DNA of 64,000 nucleotides, from assembly GCA_026874595.1 (NCBI GenBank), contig CM049317.1:38226401-38290400 (forward strand). The letters are read 5' to 3'. The first letter of the stretch is position 1, and each line of letters starts with the position of its first letter. Position numbers and translations under genes: made by a program. This document shows positions 18,945-27,191 of the stretch, piece after piece. The notes beneath the pieces were generated by a model, which was given only the letters and a program-made list of their open reading frames with translations, was not told where the DNA came from and did no database searches. The stretch comes from Sipunculus nudus. Its lineage: Eukaryota; Annelida; Sipuncula; Golfingiida; Sipunculidae.

Positions 18945-19937
18945 ATGGCACGTTTTAGCGTGTTAAAACCACGAGGTATTTCATCGGTAGGAAGATCTGC
19001 TTCAGGATTTTCAAAAGTTGGAATAAGTGGAGCAGCGGGGAAACGTGTATTTCAAAGAGCGGGTCCGAGCAGCGGTTTAACGCAAGCCGCCAAATTAAGA
19101 AGACCTAATTTTAAACCGAATCGTATTCATCCCGCCCGCCCGCCACCCCGTGCCACCGTTGGACAACCACCCGCCCGGGGCGGTGGACCAGCGCCCGCCC
19201 GTCCGCCGGGACCTGTACGTCCACCAGCCCAGCCGCGCCCGCCAGGTGTTCCGCCCCGAGCGGGTCCGCCATCCCGGGCGCCGCCTGTCCGGGGCAGACC
19301 GCTGCCTGTCCGGGGACCACCGCCGCCCCATCGTCCGCCTGGTAGCGGTCCCCCGAGGAGAAGACTTCTAGTTGGTCCTCACGCACGGCCGGCGCCCAGT
19401 AGGATTGTTTCTAGAAAACCTCCGTTACAACGGGGTCCTCCATTTGCCCAAATGAGACGTCCTCCATTAAAAAGAAAAGCCCCAATAATATCACAACATC
19501 CTAAACCGAAACGGCAAAAAACTATGGCTTCTGTTAAAAATAAAAGAGGAGTCAGATCGACCCGCGCCCGTCCTCAACCTCCTAAAGGAAAACGGCCGAG
19601 AACACAACAAAAACAACCTAAAAAGACTAAAAAACCATCAAAAAAGGAAAACATCCAGAAAAAACAACAACAAATAGAAGAAATTAAGAACAAACGAGAA
19701 GAAGCAAAGAAAAAACAACAAAAAAGAGAAGAAAAGAAGAAAAATGAAGCGAAAAAAGACGAACAAAAGAAAAAAGAAGAGAAGACAGACGAAAAAAAGA
19801 GAAAAGACGGTGAAGAAAACAAGAAAAATGGAAAAAAAATTAAAAAAGATGAGAAGAAAAAAAGAAAAAAGACGAAGAAGAAAAAAAGAAAAAAGAAGAA
19901 GAAGAAAAAAAGAAAAAAGAAGACGATGAGAAAATGA
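18945..19937 (+). CDS. Basic Pro/Arg/Lys-rich core-like protein, 330 aa, possible -1 frameshift donor
   Basis: Residues 1-60 are Gly/Ser/Lys/Arg-rich, 60-190 are extremely Pro/Arg-rich, and 190-330 are Lys-rich ending in near-homopolymeric Lys/Arg. This composition suits a DNA-condensing core protein (compare adenovirus VII/mu by composition only). The Lys tail is encoded by A-runs that contain three in-frame A_AAA_AAG heptamers (19865-19871, 19889-19895, 19913-19919). A -1 slip at any of them enters the frame of the next ORF, which stays open with a Glu/Lys pattern. The TGA stop overlaps the next ATG (ATGA at 19934-19937). Confidence 0.8.
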   Translation: MARFSVLKPRGISSVGRSASGFSKVGISGAAGKRVFQRAGPSSGLTQAAKLRRPNFKPNRIHPARPPPRATVGQPPARGGGPAPARPPGPVRPPAQPRPPGVPPRAGPPSRAPPVRGRPLPVRGPPPPHRPPGSGPPRRRLLVGPHARPAPSRIVSRKPPLQRGPPFAQMRRPPLKRKAPIISQHPKPKRQKTMASVKNKRGVRSTRARPQPPKGKRPRTQQKQPKKTKKPSKKENIQKKQQQIEEIKNKREEAKKKQQKREEKKKNEAKKDEQKKKEEKTDEKKRKDGEENKKNGKKIKKDEKKKRKKTKKKKRKKKKKKKRKKKTMRK

Positions 19938-20923
19938 AAAAAGAAGAAGAAAAGAAAAAAAAGAAGAACAAATATAAAAAATGGGTACAAAGATTAGCAG
20001 GAGCTGCTGTATTTGCTGGATCAACATATTTGATGACACAAGGAAAAATGAATTTGAATGATCATCAAAATAAACAAGGTGCTAATGAGCAAATGAATTC
20101 TGCAGCAAATGGAACTGGTGCTATGTTATCCCAAGGAGTGGTTCCTATTGGTGGAAACCAATACACTGTCCCTGCAGAATCCCGTGAAAATTTTTCACAA
20201 ATGGCAGAAGGATACAATAAAATGGCAGAAACATTAGAAAAATCAGATGCCGCAGGTAAATTTCCAGCGCAGGAAAAAAAGATTGAAAAATTACAAGAAA
20301 AAGTAAATGATTATTTAGAAAATAAAAATATAAAAGAAGGAAAAGAAGAATTACAAAAATTAAAAAATGCTTTGGATAAAGTGCAAGACAGTATTGACAG
20401 TAAAGCTAAAAAAGTTCAAAGCGGAATAAAAAAAGTTAAAAAATTAGGATATAAAGCAGCAGCGAAAAAGACTTTGAAAAAAGTGGTACAAAGTAAAGAA
20501 GGACAGGCCATATTAAAGGGTGTCCAAAACGAAGCTTTAAAAAGTATGGGAATTGAAGGAATTGAACAAATGGCACCGGATATTTTAGGAAATGCCGCTA
20601 CAAGTTTCGGTGTGGATAAAGAAGTTGGGGAAATGGCAGGTAATATGTTAAATAATATTATTTCTCAACAATTGCAAAGGCAAACGAAATTTTATAAAAA
20701 AACAGAACAACCACGGGTAAAAGATGTGGCGAGTGGTTTAGGGATGAATGAAAACACCACACGATCTATAGCTAAAGCGTACGGGCAAGGAGTAGAGCAA
20801 GCGATAGCTATGGCTCCTAAAACCACTTATACATTAGGAAAAGTCGCTAAACGGATTGGTTCAAAAGCGGCTCGAAAACGTCCTATAGAAACAGGAACGA
20901 CATCCGACATGTTGAAGATATAA
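19934..20923 (+). CDS. Unknown 329-aa Lys-rich helical protein (-1 frame partner)
   Basis: The open frame begins with ATG at 19934 overlapping the previous TGA. The same frame is also open upstream through the A-rich tract, so it could be the C-terminal part of a -1 frameshift product of about 660 residues. The N-terminus is Glu/Lys-rich; residues 20-40 include a hydrophobic segment (GAAVFAGSTYLM). A coiled-coil-like region (about 85-165) follows, then an Ala-rich domain. Its stop TAA lies in TATAAAAT (20919-20926). No family recognised; probably a virion or core protein by context. Confidence 0.75.
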   Translation: MKKEEEKKKKKNKYKKWVQRLAGAAVFAGSTYLMTQGKMNLNDHQNKQGANEQMNSAANGTGAMLSQGVVPIGGNQYTVPAESRENFSQMAEGYNKMAETLEKSDAAGKFPAQEKKIEKLQEKVNDYLENKNIKEGKEELQKLKNALDKVQDSIDSKAKKVQSGIKKVKKLGYKAAAKKTLKKVVQSKEGQAILKGVQNEALKSMGIEGIEQMAPDILGNAATSFGVDKEVGEMAGNMLNNIISQQLQRQTKFYKKTEQPRVKDVASGLGMNENTTRSIAKAYGQGVEQAIAMAPKTTYTLGKVAKRIGSKAARKRPIETGTTSDMLKI

Positions 20924-20926
20924 AAT
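20919..20926 (+). promoter_or_regulatory. TATA box overlapping a stop codon
   Basis: TATAAAAT with the upstream TAA stop inside, 46 bp before the 20965 ATG. The ATG at 20924 is too close to the box to be in the transcript. Confidence 0.65.
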
Positions 20927-20964
20927 GAAGGGCAATCGACTTTAAGTCGTATTTCAAAAGCGAA

Positions 20965-22275
20965 ATGAATCAGGACCACGTTTACGCGTATTCTCAATTC
21001 AATCCAGACGAGCAAGTTTTTGTAGCCCATTTAACCCGTCCTTTGTACAATCCGACACAGTCATGGGAAGTCGCTTGCGATATGATCACCTACCCCCGAC
21101 AGAAAGGTGTATGTTTTCCCAAACAAGCTACAATGAAACTAGCATTATACAAAACCGATGCGGAAAGTTCACATGATATTGATAACATGAAACTGTTTCC
21201 AAATTTAAAACGAAATTTAAATTTTGAAAACCCTTCAAAGGATTTAGTTACATTTATAACGTGCAATGAAGATGTGGAATACGAACCAACAGTAACATTT
21301 GATTTAGGTTGTGATGTCAATTTTACACCGGAAGAATATACCAATTATTTAAACGGGGCATTAAAAGTATTATTTGAAAATACACCTTGCAAAGGAAAAA
21401 AGTCCATGCGTGGCGACCAAATTGATGTAAATAATGATAATTCCCCGAAATACGCCCGTGATTTTATGTTTGAATTTAAATACGATAAGAATACTGAAAA
21501 ATTAACTTTAACGATGGAATTTATTAAAAATAAAGGGGAAGTGAATAAAACAGATATTTTTACAGATTATATTTATGGGATTTATTGTTCGTCAGGTATT
21601 TTAAGTTATTTTGGTGTCACGCAAGACGTGACATTATTTTTTCCATTAAATCATTTTAGAAAAAATCATGTTTTATTTAAATACAATACGGAAAGGGTCA
21701 TATGCAATTTTATTGAACCGGAAAAAGTATTGGAATTTACAACAGTGCCAAAAAAATTATTAGGAAAGGTCATTTTAAATCGAAATAAATCGTGGGCAGA
21801 TAACGGAACATCAAAAAGTACATGGCCCAACTGGGAACGTTTAACGATGAGTTACGAATTTGAAAAAGTAAATTACATGTCAGAATCCCGTACGTTTATG
21901 CTTTCGTGCAATTTAATTACACCGAGCTATATTTGGGGACGCGAAGATCAAGAAAGCCGTGCGGATATGTACCCGTTGTTAGTCTGGCCGTCTGGGGCAC
22001 GTGGACATTACGAACCGAAAAGTTTAAAATTTTTCCCGGTGCAACCGACTCAAGAAACCAATGTCGTTATTTTTAAATTGCAAGATATGGATTCCCATCA
22101 CACGTTAATGTTAGAAAAAGGGAACGTGGTAGTCGGATTACTTTTCCGGTATAACCCAACACCCAAGCACAGTATATTTTATCAACCAATCACGTATCCC
22201 CGTCGTTGGGACGAGTCTTCTGATTGGTCCGATATGATCCAGTCGTATGACATGAGCTACCCGTCTTTCTATTGA
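20965..22275 (+). CDS. WEV-family protein 1 (possible minor capsid/vertex protein), 436 aa
   Basis: The N-terminus has the layout 'hydrophobic strand, polar loop, SWEVACDMITYP', which parallels DWEVALTRLSHP and PWEVSLTQLTFP in the proteins at 33,615 and 34,914. I treat the three as diverged paralogs. Proteins with a W-E-V/L-x-L...YP signature near the N-terminus recur in invertebrate Polinton-like elements, as I recall; their function is not settled. Predominantly beta-strand-like, no signal peptide, no transmembrane helix. A single jelly-roll penton or fibre-like role is conceivable but unproven. It is the most divergent of the three. Confidence 0.75.
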   Translation: MNQDHVYAYSQFNPDEQVFVAHLTRPLYNPTQSWEVACDMITYPRQKGVCFPKQATMKLALYKTDAESSHDIDNMKLFPNLKRNLNFENPSKDLVTFITCNEDVEYEPTVTFDLGCDVNFTPEEYTNYLNGALKVLFENTPCKGKKSMRGDQIDVNNDNSPKYARDFMFEFKYDKNTEKLTLTMEFIKNKGEVNKTDIFTDYIYGIYCSSGILSYFGVTQDVTLFFPLNHFRKNHVLFKYNTERVICNFIEPEKVLEFTTVPKKLLGKVILNRNKSWADNGTSKSTWPNWERLTMSYEFEKVNYMSESRTFMLSCNLITPSYIWGREDQESRADMYPLLVWPSGARGHYEPKSLKFFPVQPTQETNVVIFKLQDMDSHHTLMLEKGNVVVGLLFRYNPTPKHSIFYQPITYPRRWDESSDWSDMIQSYDMSYPSFY

Positions 22276-22284
22276 GCAGGAGGC

Positions 22285-22292
22285 TATATAAA
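22285..22292 (+). promoter_or_regulatory. TATA box (TATATAAA)
   Basis: TATATAAA 42 bp before the 22327 ATG and 10 bp after the preceding stop. Confidence 0.75.
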
Positions 22293-22326
22293 CCCGGTCC
22301 GAATTTTATAAAGGCATGGTGAAAAG

Positions 22327-22998
22327 ATGGATTTCACATCACAAGCCGACAAATATGCGCCTTCGTACGCATCGAATTCCGGTTTAAACAAACCTGCTGT
22401 GAATTTTGCTTGTAATTTATTGTACAATTGGGTAAAAGGAAACGTCCCTTTACCGAAATCGCAAGTGGATTTACTATATAAGTACGACATCGATACATTA
22501 GTCACTCCTGAATCTTCTTACCAGGAACGTAAAAAGTTTTTAACTAAAACAGAACAAGGACGTAAAATCCGGGATTTTTTATCAAAAGAATTATGCAAAA
22601 ATTGGTGTACAAAGAAACCGGAGAAGGACCCCCCACCCAATTCGAAACCCCGTTCACAGAAAAACAATCATCCGGAAGACGAGTTTTACGAGACACTGCC
22701 CGAAGACAGGTACGATCCCCTCCCCGCCGAAGAACAATATCACGAAGAGAACGGCGAGTACCCGTACCCCGAACCTATTCCTACCGTGATCCGTCCCCGC
22801 CGTCCCCAAGGGGTACGGAGGAGGAGGAGGAGGTACGCCCCGTATACCATCCCACGCCGTCCCGTATATTACGAAGAGGACGAGGAATATTCAGAAACGT
22901 CCGAACCACAAGAGGAGGAGGAGGAGGAGGAAGTTCCCGTGGAAGAGATTTGGGAAGAAATGGACGAACCCCCGAGACAAAGGAGAAGAAAGACATAA
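22327..22998 (+). CDS. Unknown 223-aa protein with acidic/arginine-rich tail
   Basis: Residues 1-95 look folded (Tyr/Lys/Leu-rich with two Cys near the end). Residues 95-223 are disordered, alternating Pro/Glu/Tyr-rich acidic runs with an Arg block (RRRRRR at about 165) and a run of eight Glu near 200, ending RQRRRKT. Placed between the WEV-1 gene and the integrase. A second ORF overlaps it in another frame. I do not recognise the family; virion-associated by context only. Confidence 0.75.
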   Translation: MDFTSQADKYAPSYASNSGLNKPAVNFACNLLYNWVKGNVPLPKSQVDLLYKYDIDTLVTPESSYQERKKFLTKTEQGRKIRDFLSKELCKNWCTKKPEKDPPPNSKPRSQKNNHPEDEFYETLPEDRYDPLPAEEQYHEENGEYPYPEPIPTVIRPRRPQGVRRRRRRYAPYTIPRRPVYYEEDEEYSETSEPQEEEEEEEVPVEEIWEEMDEPPRQRRRKT

Positions 22999-23045
22999 AA
23001 ACCCGTAACGTCAAACGTGAAGTGGATTTTTATTTTCCTTTTTAG
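22593..23045 (+). CDS. Possible overlapping Arg-rich ORF, 150 aa
   Basis: ATG at 22593 in a different frame from the 223-aa protein. It runs 405 bp in overlap and then past that gene's stop to 23045. The product is Arg/Ser/Pro-rich (SPPRRR, SPPSPRG), with a poly-Gly stretch produced by the GAG-repeat DNA. It could be a real nested gene (second overlap in this element) or a consequence of the biased composition of the host ORF's tail. No separate TATA box. Confidence 0.3.
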   Translation: MQKLVYKETGEGPPTQFETPFTEKQSSGRRVLRDTARRQVRSPPRRRTISRRERRVPVPRTYSYRDPSPPSPRGTEEEEEVRPVYHPTPSRILRRGRGIFRNVRTTRGGGGGGSSRGRDLGRNGRTPETKEKKDIKTRNVKREVDFYFPF

Positions 23046-23048
23046 ACA

Positions 23049-24110
23049 ATGGAGAAGGCTTTTGAAAAAGGTCCGTACGCTTTTACGGGCGATGCTAAAA
23101 AACTAGCTCAAAGAGCTGGCGTTTCTCGGGAAAAAGCAGCAGAATTTTTAGGACGGCAAAATGCGTACACGTTGTTTAAACCGGTCCGTCGAAAATAGGC
23201 GAAGTAAAACGTTGGTAGGAGGTCTCGACGCCCAGTGGCAGGGGGATTTAGCTGATATGCAAAAATTAGCGCATTACAATAAAAATTACCGGTACATTTT
23301 AACGGTCGTGGATATTTTATCGAGGTTTGCTTGGGCGGTGCCATTAAAAGATAAATCGGGCATTCATGTGAAAAATGGGTTGGAATCTATTTTCAAATCC
23401 AGTAAAAGGATCCCTCAAAAATTACAAACGGATGAAGGGTTAGAATTTCGGAATAAACAAGTTCAAGAATTAATGCACGATCATGATATCACATGGTTTG
23501 CAACAAGAAACCGGGACGTGAAAGCAAGTTTAGTGGAACGGTTTAACCGTACGTTAAAACGACGTTTGTTTGCAGCCATGACTCATCATAATACCCGGCA
23601 ATGGTTGAACGATTTACCTCAAGCTATTGACGAATACAATTCCCGCCCGCACACATCCCATGGCATGGCCCCGAAAGACGTGACATCGAAAAATCAAAGC
23701 AAAGTATGGCGGATTTTATACGGGCATCCAAAAGATTTACACCGGGAAACATCCAATAAGAATATATTTAAACCGGGGACCAAAGTGGTATTAAGCAGTG
23801 TGAAGAAAAATACATTTGCTGAACAGGGGTAAATTCCCCGTTGGACGGAAGAAACGTTTACGGTAAAACGGATGTATCCAGAAGTCGGGGGTGTGGACGT
23901 GTACGAAATTGAAGACGAAGAAGGAGAACCTATAAAAGGTCGATTTTACCGGGAAGAATTACAAAAAGTAAGTACACCCCGTCCGGCTAAAGTAGAAGAA
24001 AAAGTATTAGAACGCAAAAAGGATGGAAATTGGTGAAATGGAGAGGGTATCCGGAAAAATACAGCACATGGGTAAAAATCAAAAAACGGCGTGGTGCTCG
24101 AAAAGTTTAG
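23049..24110 (+). pseudogene. Retroviral-type (rve, DDE) integrase, disrupted
   Basis: The N-terminal helix-turn-helix region with the Polinton-type 'AYTLFKPVR' signature starts at 23049 but hits TAG at 23196-23198. The catalytic core continues one frame over (open to 23829): DAQWQGDL (first Asp), QTDEGLEF (second Asp) and VERFNR (Glu), the D,D-35-E triad. An in-frame TAA at 23830-23832 follows, after which the same frame resumes. Near 24,020 the frame returns to the first one for the chromo-like tail (VKWRGYPEKY), ending TAG at 24108-24110. So there are two compensating frame changes and one stop, in an otherwise intact element. Programmed recoding is unlikely to explain all three; sequencing error cannot be excluded. 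Family role: inserting the element into host DNA. Confidence 0.9.
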
Positions 24111-24313
24111 CGTTGTTTATTACCCAATTATCGATCATATCTATTTTAATCATTACGGCATTAACTATTTTAGCGGGGAATTTTTGCAATCCGGAAGACA
24201 GGACATACTGGGCAGGAGTGTTATCAGCTTCGGCGGGGTATATTATGCCGACCCCGAAACTGAAACGTATAAAAAGAGGTATGGAAAATGAATCGGGTAT
24301 TCCGTTTGAATAA
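24023..24313 (+). CDS. Small single-pass membrane protein
   Basis: The 96-codon frame has a hydrophobic segment (about residues 28-52 from the 24023 ATG), then a Cys/Asn/Pro loop and a second weakly hydrophobic stretch ending GYIMPTPKLKRIKR. Small proteins ending in a GY(L/I)xPxP-basic pattern occur in related elements as I remember them; function unknown. The start may be 24023, 24038 or 24068; the last gives the neatest membrane protein. The first part overlaps the integrase tail. The stop TAA shares its last base with the next ATG (TAATG). Confidence 0.6.
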   Translation: MEIGEMERVSGKIQHMGKNQKTAWCSKSLALFITQLSIISILIITALTILAGNFCNPEDRTYWAGVLSASAGYIMPTPKLKRIKRGMENESGIPFE

Positions 24314-24867
24314 TGCGGGCCAGATTAACCACAGCGACAGGGTTTGGGACCCGTGGAGTACGAACACGGGCCGGTTTATTGGGCGGGGGGCAATATAAAT
24401 TGAATACCAATTTGATGCAAGCTGTAAATATTAAACCCAATACAGCGTTCATTCGACCGCAACCTCTACCGATGCAAGGGAAAAAAGGTAGTGTGCCTTT
24501 AGTTCCGGAAGACATGTTATTTTCTCAGGGCTACCATGTCGAAAAACCCAGGATCGATTTTGAACGAATGGGTGTAGGTCCTCCGACTGATGCCCAGCAA
24601 CGGGATGCCGCCATGTACAACCAGTTTAAGAAAAATTATTTAGCTCCACATGCGACTTATTTGCCTTATGAAGAACGCTTCCAGTTACCGTTCCGTCAGA
24701 TGCAAAAACAAGACCAATCGCCTTACGGGACTTTAGCTTACCCGGCCGAGATGTTTGGTGCTGTGGAAGAAGAACCGTTAGTGTACCAGGAAGATTATGA
24801 GGAAGAACCCCCATTAAAACGGGAACGGCGAGAAGTCAGAAGAAAGCGGGTCAAATTGTACTATTGA
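24313..24867 (+). CDS. Unknown 184-aa basic protein with LLGG motif
   Basis: ATG at 24313 overlaps the preceding TAA stop. Features are an Arg-rich N-terminus, a Gly-rich LLGGGQ at residues 22-27, a Pro/Gln/Tyr-rich middle, and an acidic patch followed by a strongly basic tail (KRERREVRRKR). LLGG resembles the (M/I/L)xGG-x cleavage consensus of adenain-type proteases, so it could be a processed virion protein, but no such protease is found here. No homolog recognised. Confidence 0.7.
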   Translation: MRARLTTATGFGTRGVRTRAGLLGGGQYKLNTNLMQAVNIKPNTAFIRPQPLPMQGKKGSVPLVPEDMLFSQGYHVEKPRIDFERMGVGPPTDAQQRDAAMYNQFKKNYLAPHATYLPYEERFQLPFRQMQKQDQSPYGTLAYPAEMFGAVEEEPLVYQEDYEEEPPLKRERREVRRKRVKLYY

Positions 24868-24875
24868 GCAAAAAG

Positions 24876-24883
24876 TATAAAAG
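24876..24883 (+). promoter_or_regulatory. TATA box of the two small basic genes
   Basis: TATAAAAG, 42 bp before the ATG at 24918; the sequence around it (AAAAGTATAAAAGGC) is nearly the same as the one before the second capsid gene. Confidence 0.75.
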
Positions 24884-24917
24884 GCCAGCACAGAAACGGT
24901 TAAGCAATCGTTTCATC

Positions 24918-25073
24918 ATGAAACGTGCAAAGAAACAGAAGCTTTCGTCAGGCAAAGCCGTAAAACGAAATTTGACGAGCATCAATACCCTCAAGGACAA
25001 AGGGTATATATATTTAGCAGGACGTAATTATCCTAAGTGGTACGGAGGACGAACATGGTACACTCAAAATTAA
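24918..25073 (+). CDS. 51-aa very basic peptide, core-like
   Basis: First ATG after the TATA box. The N-terminal half is Lys/Arg-rich (MKRAKKQKLSSGKAVKR) and the C-terminal half is aromatic (YPKWYGGRTWY). Size and charge resemble small DNA-condensing virion peptides such as adenovirus mu, by composition only. The frame is open upstream of this ATG but without another ATG. Its 3' end overlaps the next gene by 19 bp. Confidence 0.6.
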   Translation: MKRAKKQKLSSGKAVKRNLTSINTLKDKGYIYLAGRNYPKWYGGRTWYTQN

Positions 25074-25489
25074 AATGTAAACGCAAATTAAAACATAAAG
25101 TGAAAAAAACGAAAAAACAATATGAAAAGGCCAAAAAACAAATTCGTAAAGATGCTAAAGAATGTTTTGACAAGAATGAACCTCGTCCTCAGTGGTATCA
25201 GAAATTAATGAACCCTTTAACGGGCGGAACTCCTGGGCAAAAAGGCGAGTACCGTCCGGTAAGAACTGGTGTGCAAGAAAAATGGTTACGTAGAATCCCT
25301 GGACGGTTTACTCAACCTGGCGAGACTCGACGTGAACCTTATACTGCGGGTACGGTTTATGACAGTTATGTCCCCACTGCTACAGAAGAACGTGAACCGT
25401 CCTTGATTATGACCCCGAGACCCCGTCCCTCACCAGTGATCACTCGGGAAGTCGGTGAAGACGGGTACTATAACATTCAACCTATATAA
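25055..25489 (+). CDS. 144-aa basic protein, core-like, LTGG motif
   Basis: ATG at 25055 lies within the last codons of the 51-aa peptide gene, in another frame. Lys/Arg-rich helical N-terminus (about 1-45), then PLTGGTPG (LTGG again fits the adenain-like xGG consensus), then a Pro/Arg/Thr-rich tail. Probably a nucleoprotein processed like adenovirus pVII/pX if a protease acts on it; this is inference. The stop TAA lies inside the next TATA box. Confidence 0.7.
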   Translation: MVHSKLKCKRKLKHKVKKTKKQYEKAKKQIRKDAKECFDKNEPRPQWYQKLMNPLTGGTPGQKGEYRPVRTGVQEKWLRRIPGRFTQPGETRREPYTAGTVYDSYVPTATEEREPSLIMTPRPRPSPVITREVGEDGYYNIQPI

Positions 25490-25490
25490 A
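25483..25490 (+). promoter_or_regulatory. TATA box overlapping a stop codon
   Basis: TATATAAA containing the TAA stop at 25487-25489, 37 bp before the 25520 ATG. Confidence 0.75.
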
Positions 25491-25519
25491 GCAAAAACTT
25501 TTAGGGAAACCAAACAATT

Positions 25520-27154
25520 ATGGCGCGTGGACGGAAACGAAAAGACGATAGTGAGCTGAAACGGCCACGGGGACGGCCGTTGAAAAAAGAAAAAACACCC
25601 CCGAAATCACCAAAAAGGAAAGAACGGGAAAAAAAGATTTTAGTATTTGAAACGAAAAAAGGACCGAAAATGGTCAGTATATTAAAGAAATTAGCCCCAC
25701 CGAAAAAACCACCCGGCCGGCCGGATTTCCGTGTTTTAAATCAGACCCAACCAATGACTTACCGGTTAAAAAGTCCAACCCGCTACCCACCACCTACAGC
25801 TACCGTCAGCAAACGTCCACCCAGCCCGGTACCAGTACCTAGCCCCGAATTTAAAAAATTAATTGAAACGGCAACGACCGATTTCAGTGAAATTGAGCTT
25901 TACTTGCACGGGAGTACTGTTCAAGAAACCGAAAATTTATACCGGACTCAAGAACGTCAACCCGGTAAACCTTTACCACCATCTCAAAACCCCCCACCCA
26001 AACCTGTCCCTGCGGTCGCACAGAAACCTGTTCCGGTCACATTTGCCCGGTTTTCTCCTTTAAGCAGAGCAAAACCTTCTCCTAAACCACAACCTAAAAC
26101 TAACCGACCCCGTTTAGTTCCTAAAATCCCCGGAGGAGACAATGTTGTGCGAGGAAAAAGCGGGGTCCGAATGAAATTAGCATTAAAAAAACCTAAACCG
26201 AGTGATGCGGTAAAACGGCTCCTCTTTACAGATAAACCCCCTCAACCACCACCTAAACCACCGACTCCACCACCCCCGTTACGGCTACCGACTCCTCCGA
26301 AACCGTTAATCCGCCCTATTCCTCCACCGGTCAATACGTTAGTGAGTACGACCATGTTACCAATAATGAGTGTGAAAGCACAACCATTGGTCCCTCCAAA
26401 AACAAGATCGAGTGAAACCGATACCCGTGAAATCGAAATGCAAACAGATATGCCCGTGAGAGCGACAGTCGGGACCCAATCGTTAGTGCCTACCAACGAA
26501 ATGGCCATTCAAACCCGTCCGACAGTGGGTGAAGGTATAGCCACGCAAACTGAAGATCCCGGGGATAAAATCGACAGCGGGACCCAAGCGGGACCGGGCT
26601 TAGGTATCCCACCCCCGAATGCGCACGTGTTAAAAAGCGATGTTAAAGAATCGTTCCGTCGGAATGCTAGTATTTTAAAACATTTAGCTGCACAACCGAA
26701 AAGCATTTTAATGGATCAAACTTTACGTAAAGAAACGTTCAGCACTTCCCCCGATGAATTTATTCGAATGATCGCTTTAGCGTTAGCTATAATCTCAGAA
26801 ACGTTATTATGTATCCGGGAAGAATTGAAAAACGATAATATGGCCTTTTGGCAATTTGTAGCTTCTCGAGGCGATATTCCTCCGTATTACCGGGTGGATC
26901 GTAATTTAGCTCAAACCGTTTCTAAACACACGGGATTACCGGCGAACACAGTACGTAATTTATCCAACAGTATCGGGAAATGGGAATCGGTGAATGCTAG
27001 AACCATCGATGTGGCTCGAGAATCGTTAGAAAACCCATCGGGTCGGACATGGTATTTAAGGTTGATTTTAGAAAATACCCATGATCAAGAATTTACGGAT
27101 TTGATCATTTTAGCTTTAAAATATTTCGCCGGGATAATGGATGAAATAGTATAA
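25520..27154 (+). CDS. 544-aa Pro-rich protein with AT-hook-like and LC8-like motif array
   Basis: N-terminus is basic with AT-hook-like cores (RPRGRPLKK and PPGRP). Residues about 70-300 are Pro/Lys-rich and disordered. Residues 306-358 hold five regularly spaced T/Q motifs: MQTD (307-310), TQS (319-321), IQT (330-332), TQT (342-344) and TQA (355-357), about 12 residues apart. That is the spacing of multivalent dynein light chain LC8 partners, whose anchor is TQT. The last 180 residues form a predicted helical folded domain. It could link viral DNA or capsids to LC8/dynein; that is inference. It lies directly before the capsid genes. Confidence 0.8.
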   Translation: MARGRKRKDDSELKRPRGRPLKKEKTPPKSPKRKEREKKILVFETKKGPKMVSILKKLAPPKKPPGRPDFRVLNQTQPMTYRLKSPTRYPPPTATVSKRPPSPVPVPSPEFKKLIETATTDFSEIELYLHGSTVQETENLYRTQERQPGKPLPPSQNPPPKPVPAVAQKPVPVTFARFSPLSRAKPSPKPQPKTNRPRLVPKIPGGDNVVRGKSGVRMKLALKKPKPSDAVKRLLFTDKPPQPPPKPPTPPPPLRLPTPPKPLIRPIPPPVNTLVSTTMLPIMSVKAQPLVPPKTRSSETDTREIEMQTDMPVRATVGTQSLVPTNEMAIQTRPTVGEGIATQTEDPGDKIDSGTQAGPGLGIPPPNAHVLKSDVKESFRRNASILKHLAAQPKSILMDQTLRKETFSTSPDEFIRMIALALAIISETLLCIREELKNDNMAFWQFVASRGDIPPYYRVDRNLAQTVSKHTGLPANTVRNLSNSIGKWESVNARTIDVARESLENPSGRTWYLRLILENTHDQEFTDLIILALKYFAGIMDEIV

Positions 27155-27157
27155 ATA
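27150..27157 (+). promoter_or_regulatory. TATA box of capsid gene 1
   Basis: TATAAATA containing the upstream TAA stop (27152-27154), 42 bp before the 27192 ATG. Confidence 0.75.
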
Positions 27158-27191
27158 GCATAAGGTATCAGTTTTATCATTGTCAATCAAG

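Noticed and set aside
19574-20039. Phe-rich minus-strand ORFs resembling multi-pass membrane proteins
   Set aside because: They are the antisense of the Lys-rich (AAA/AAG) tract, so the Phe runs are an artefact.
24091-24291. 66-codon ORF after the integrase
   Set aside because: It lacks an ATG start and is a shadow of the integrase tail and the membrane-protein frame.
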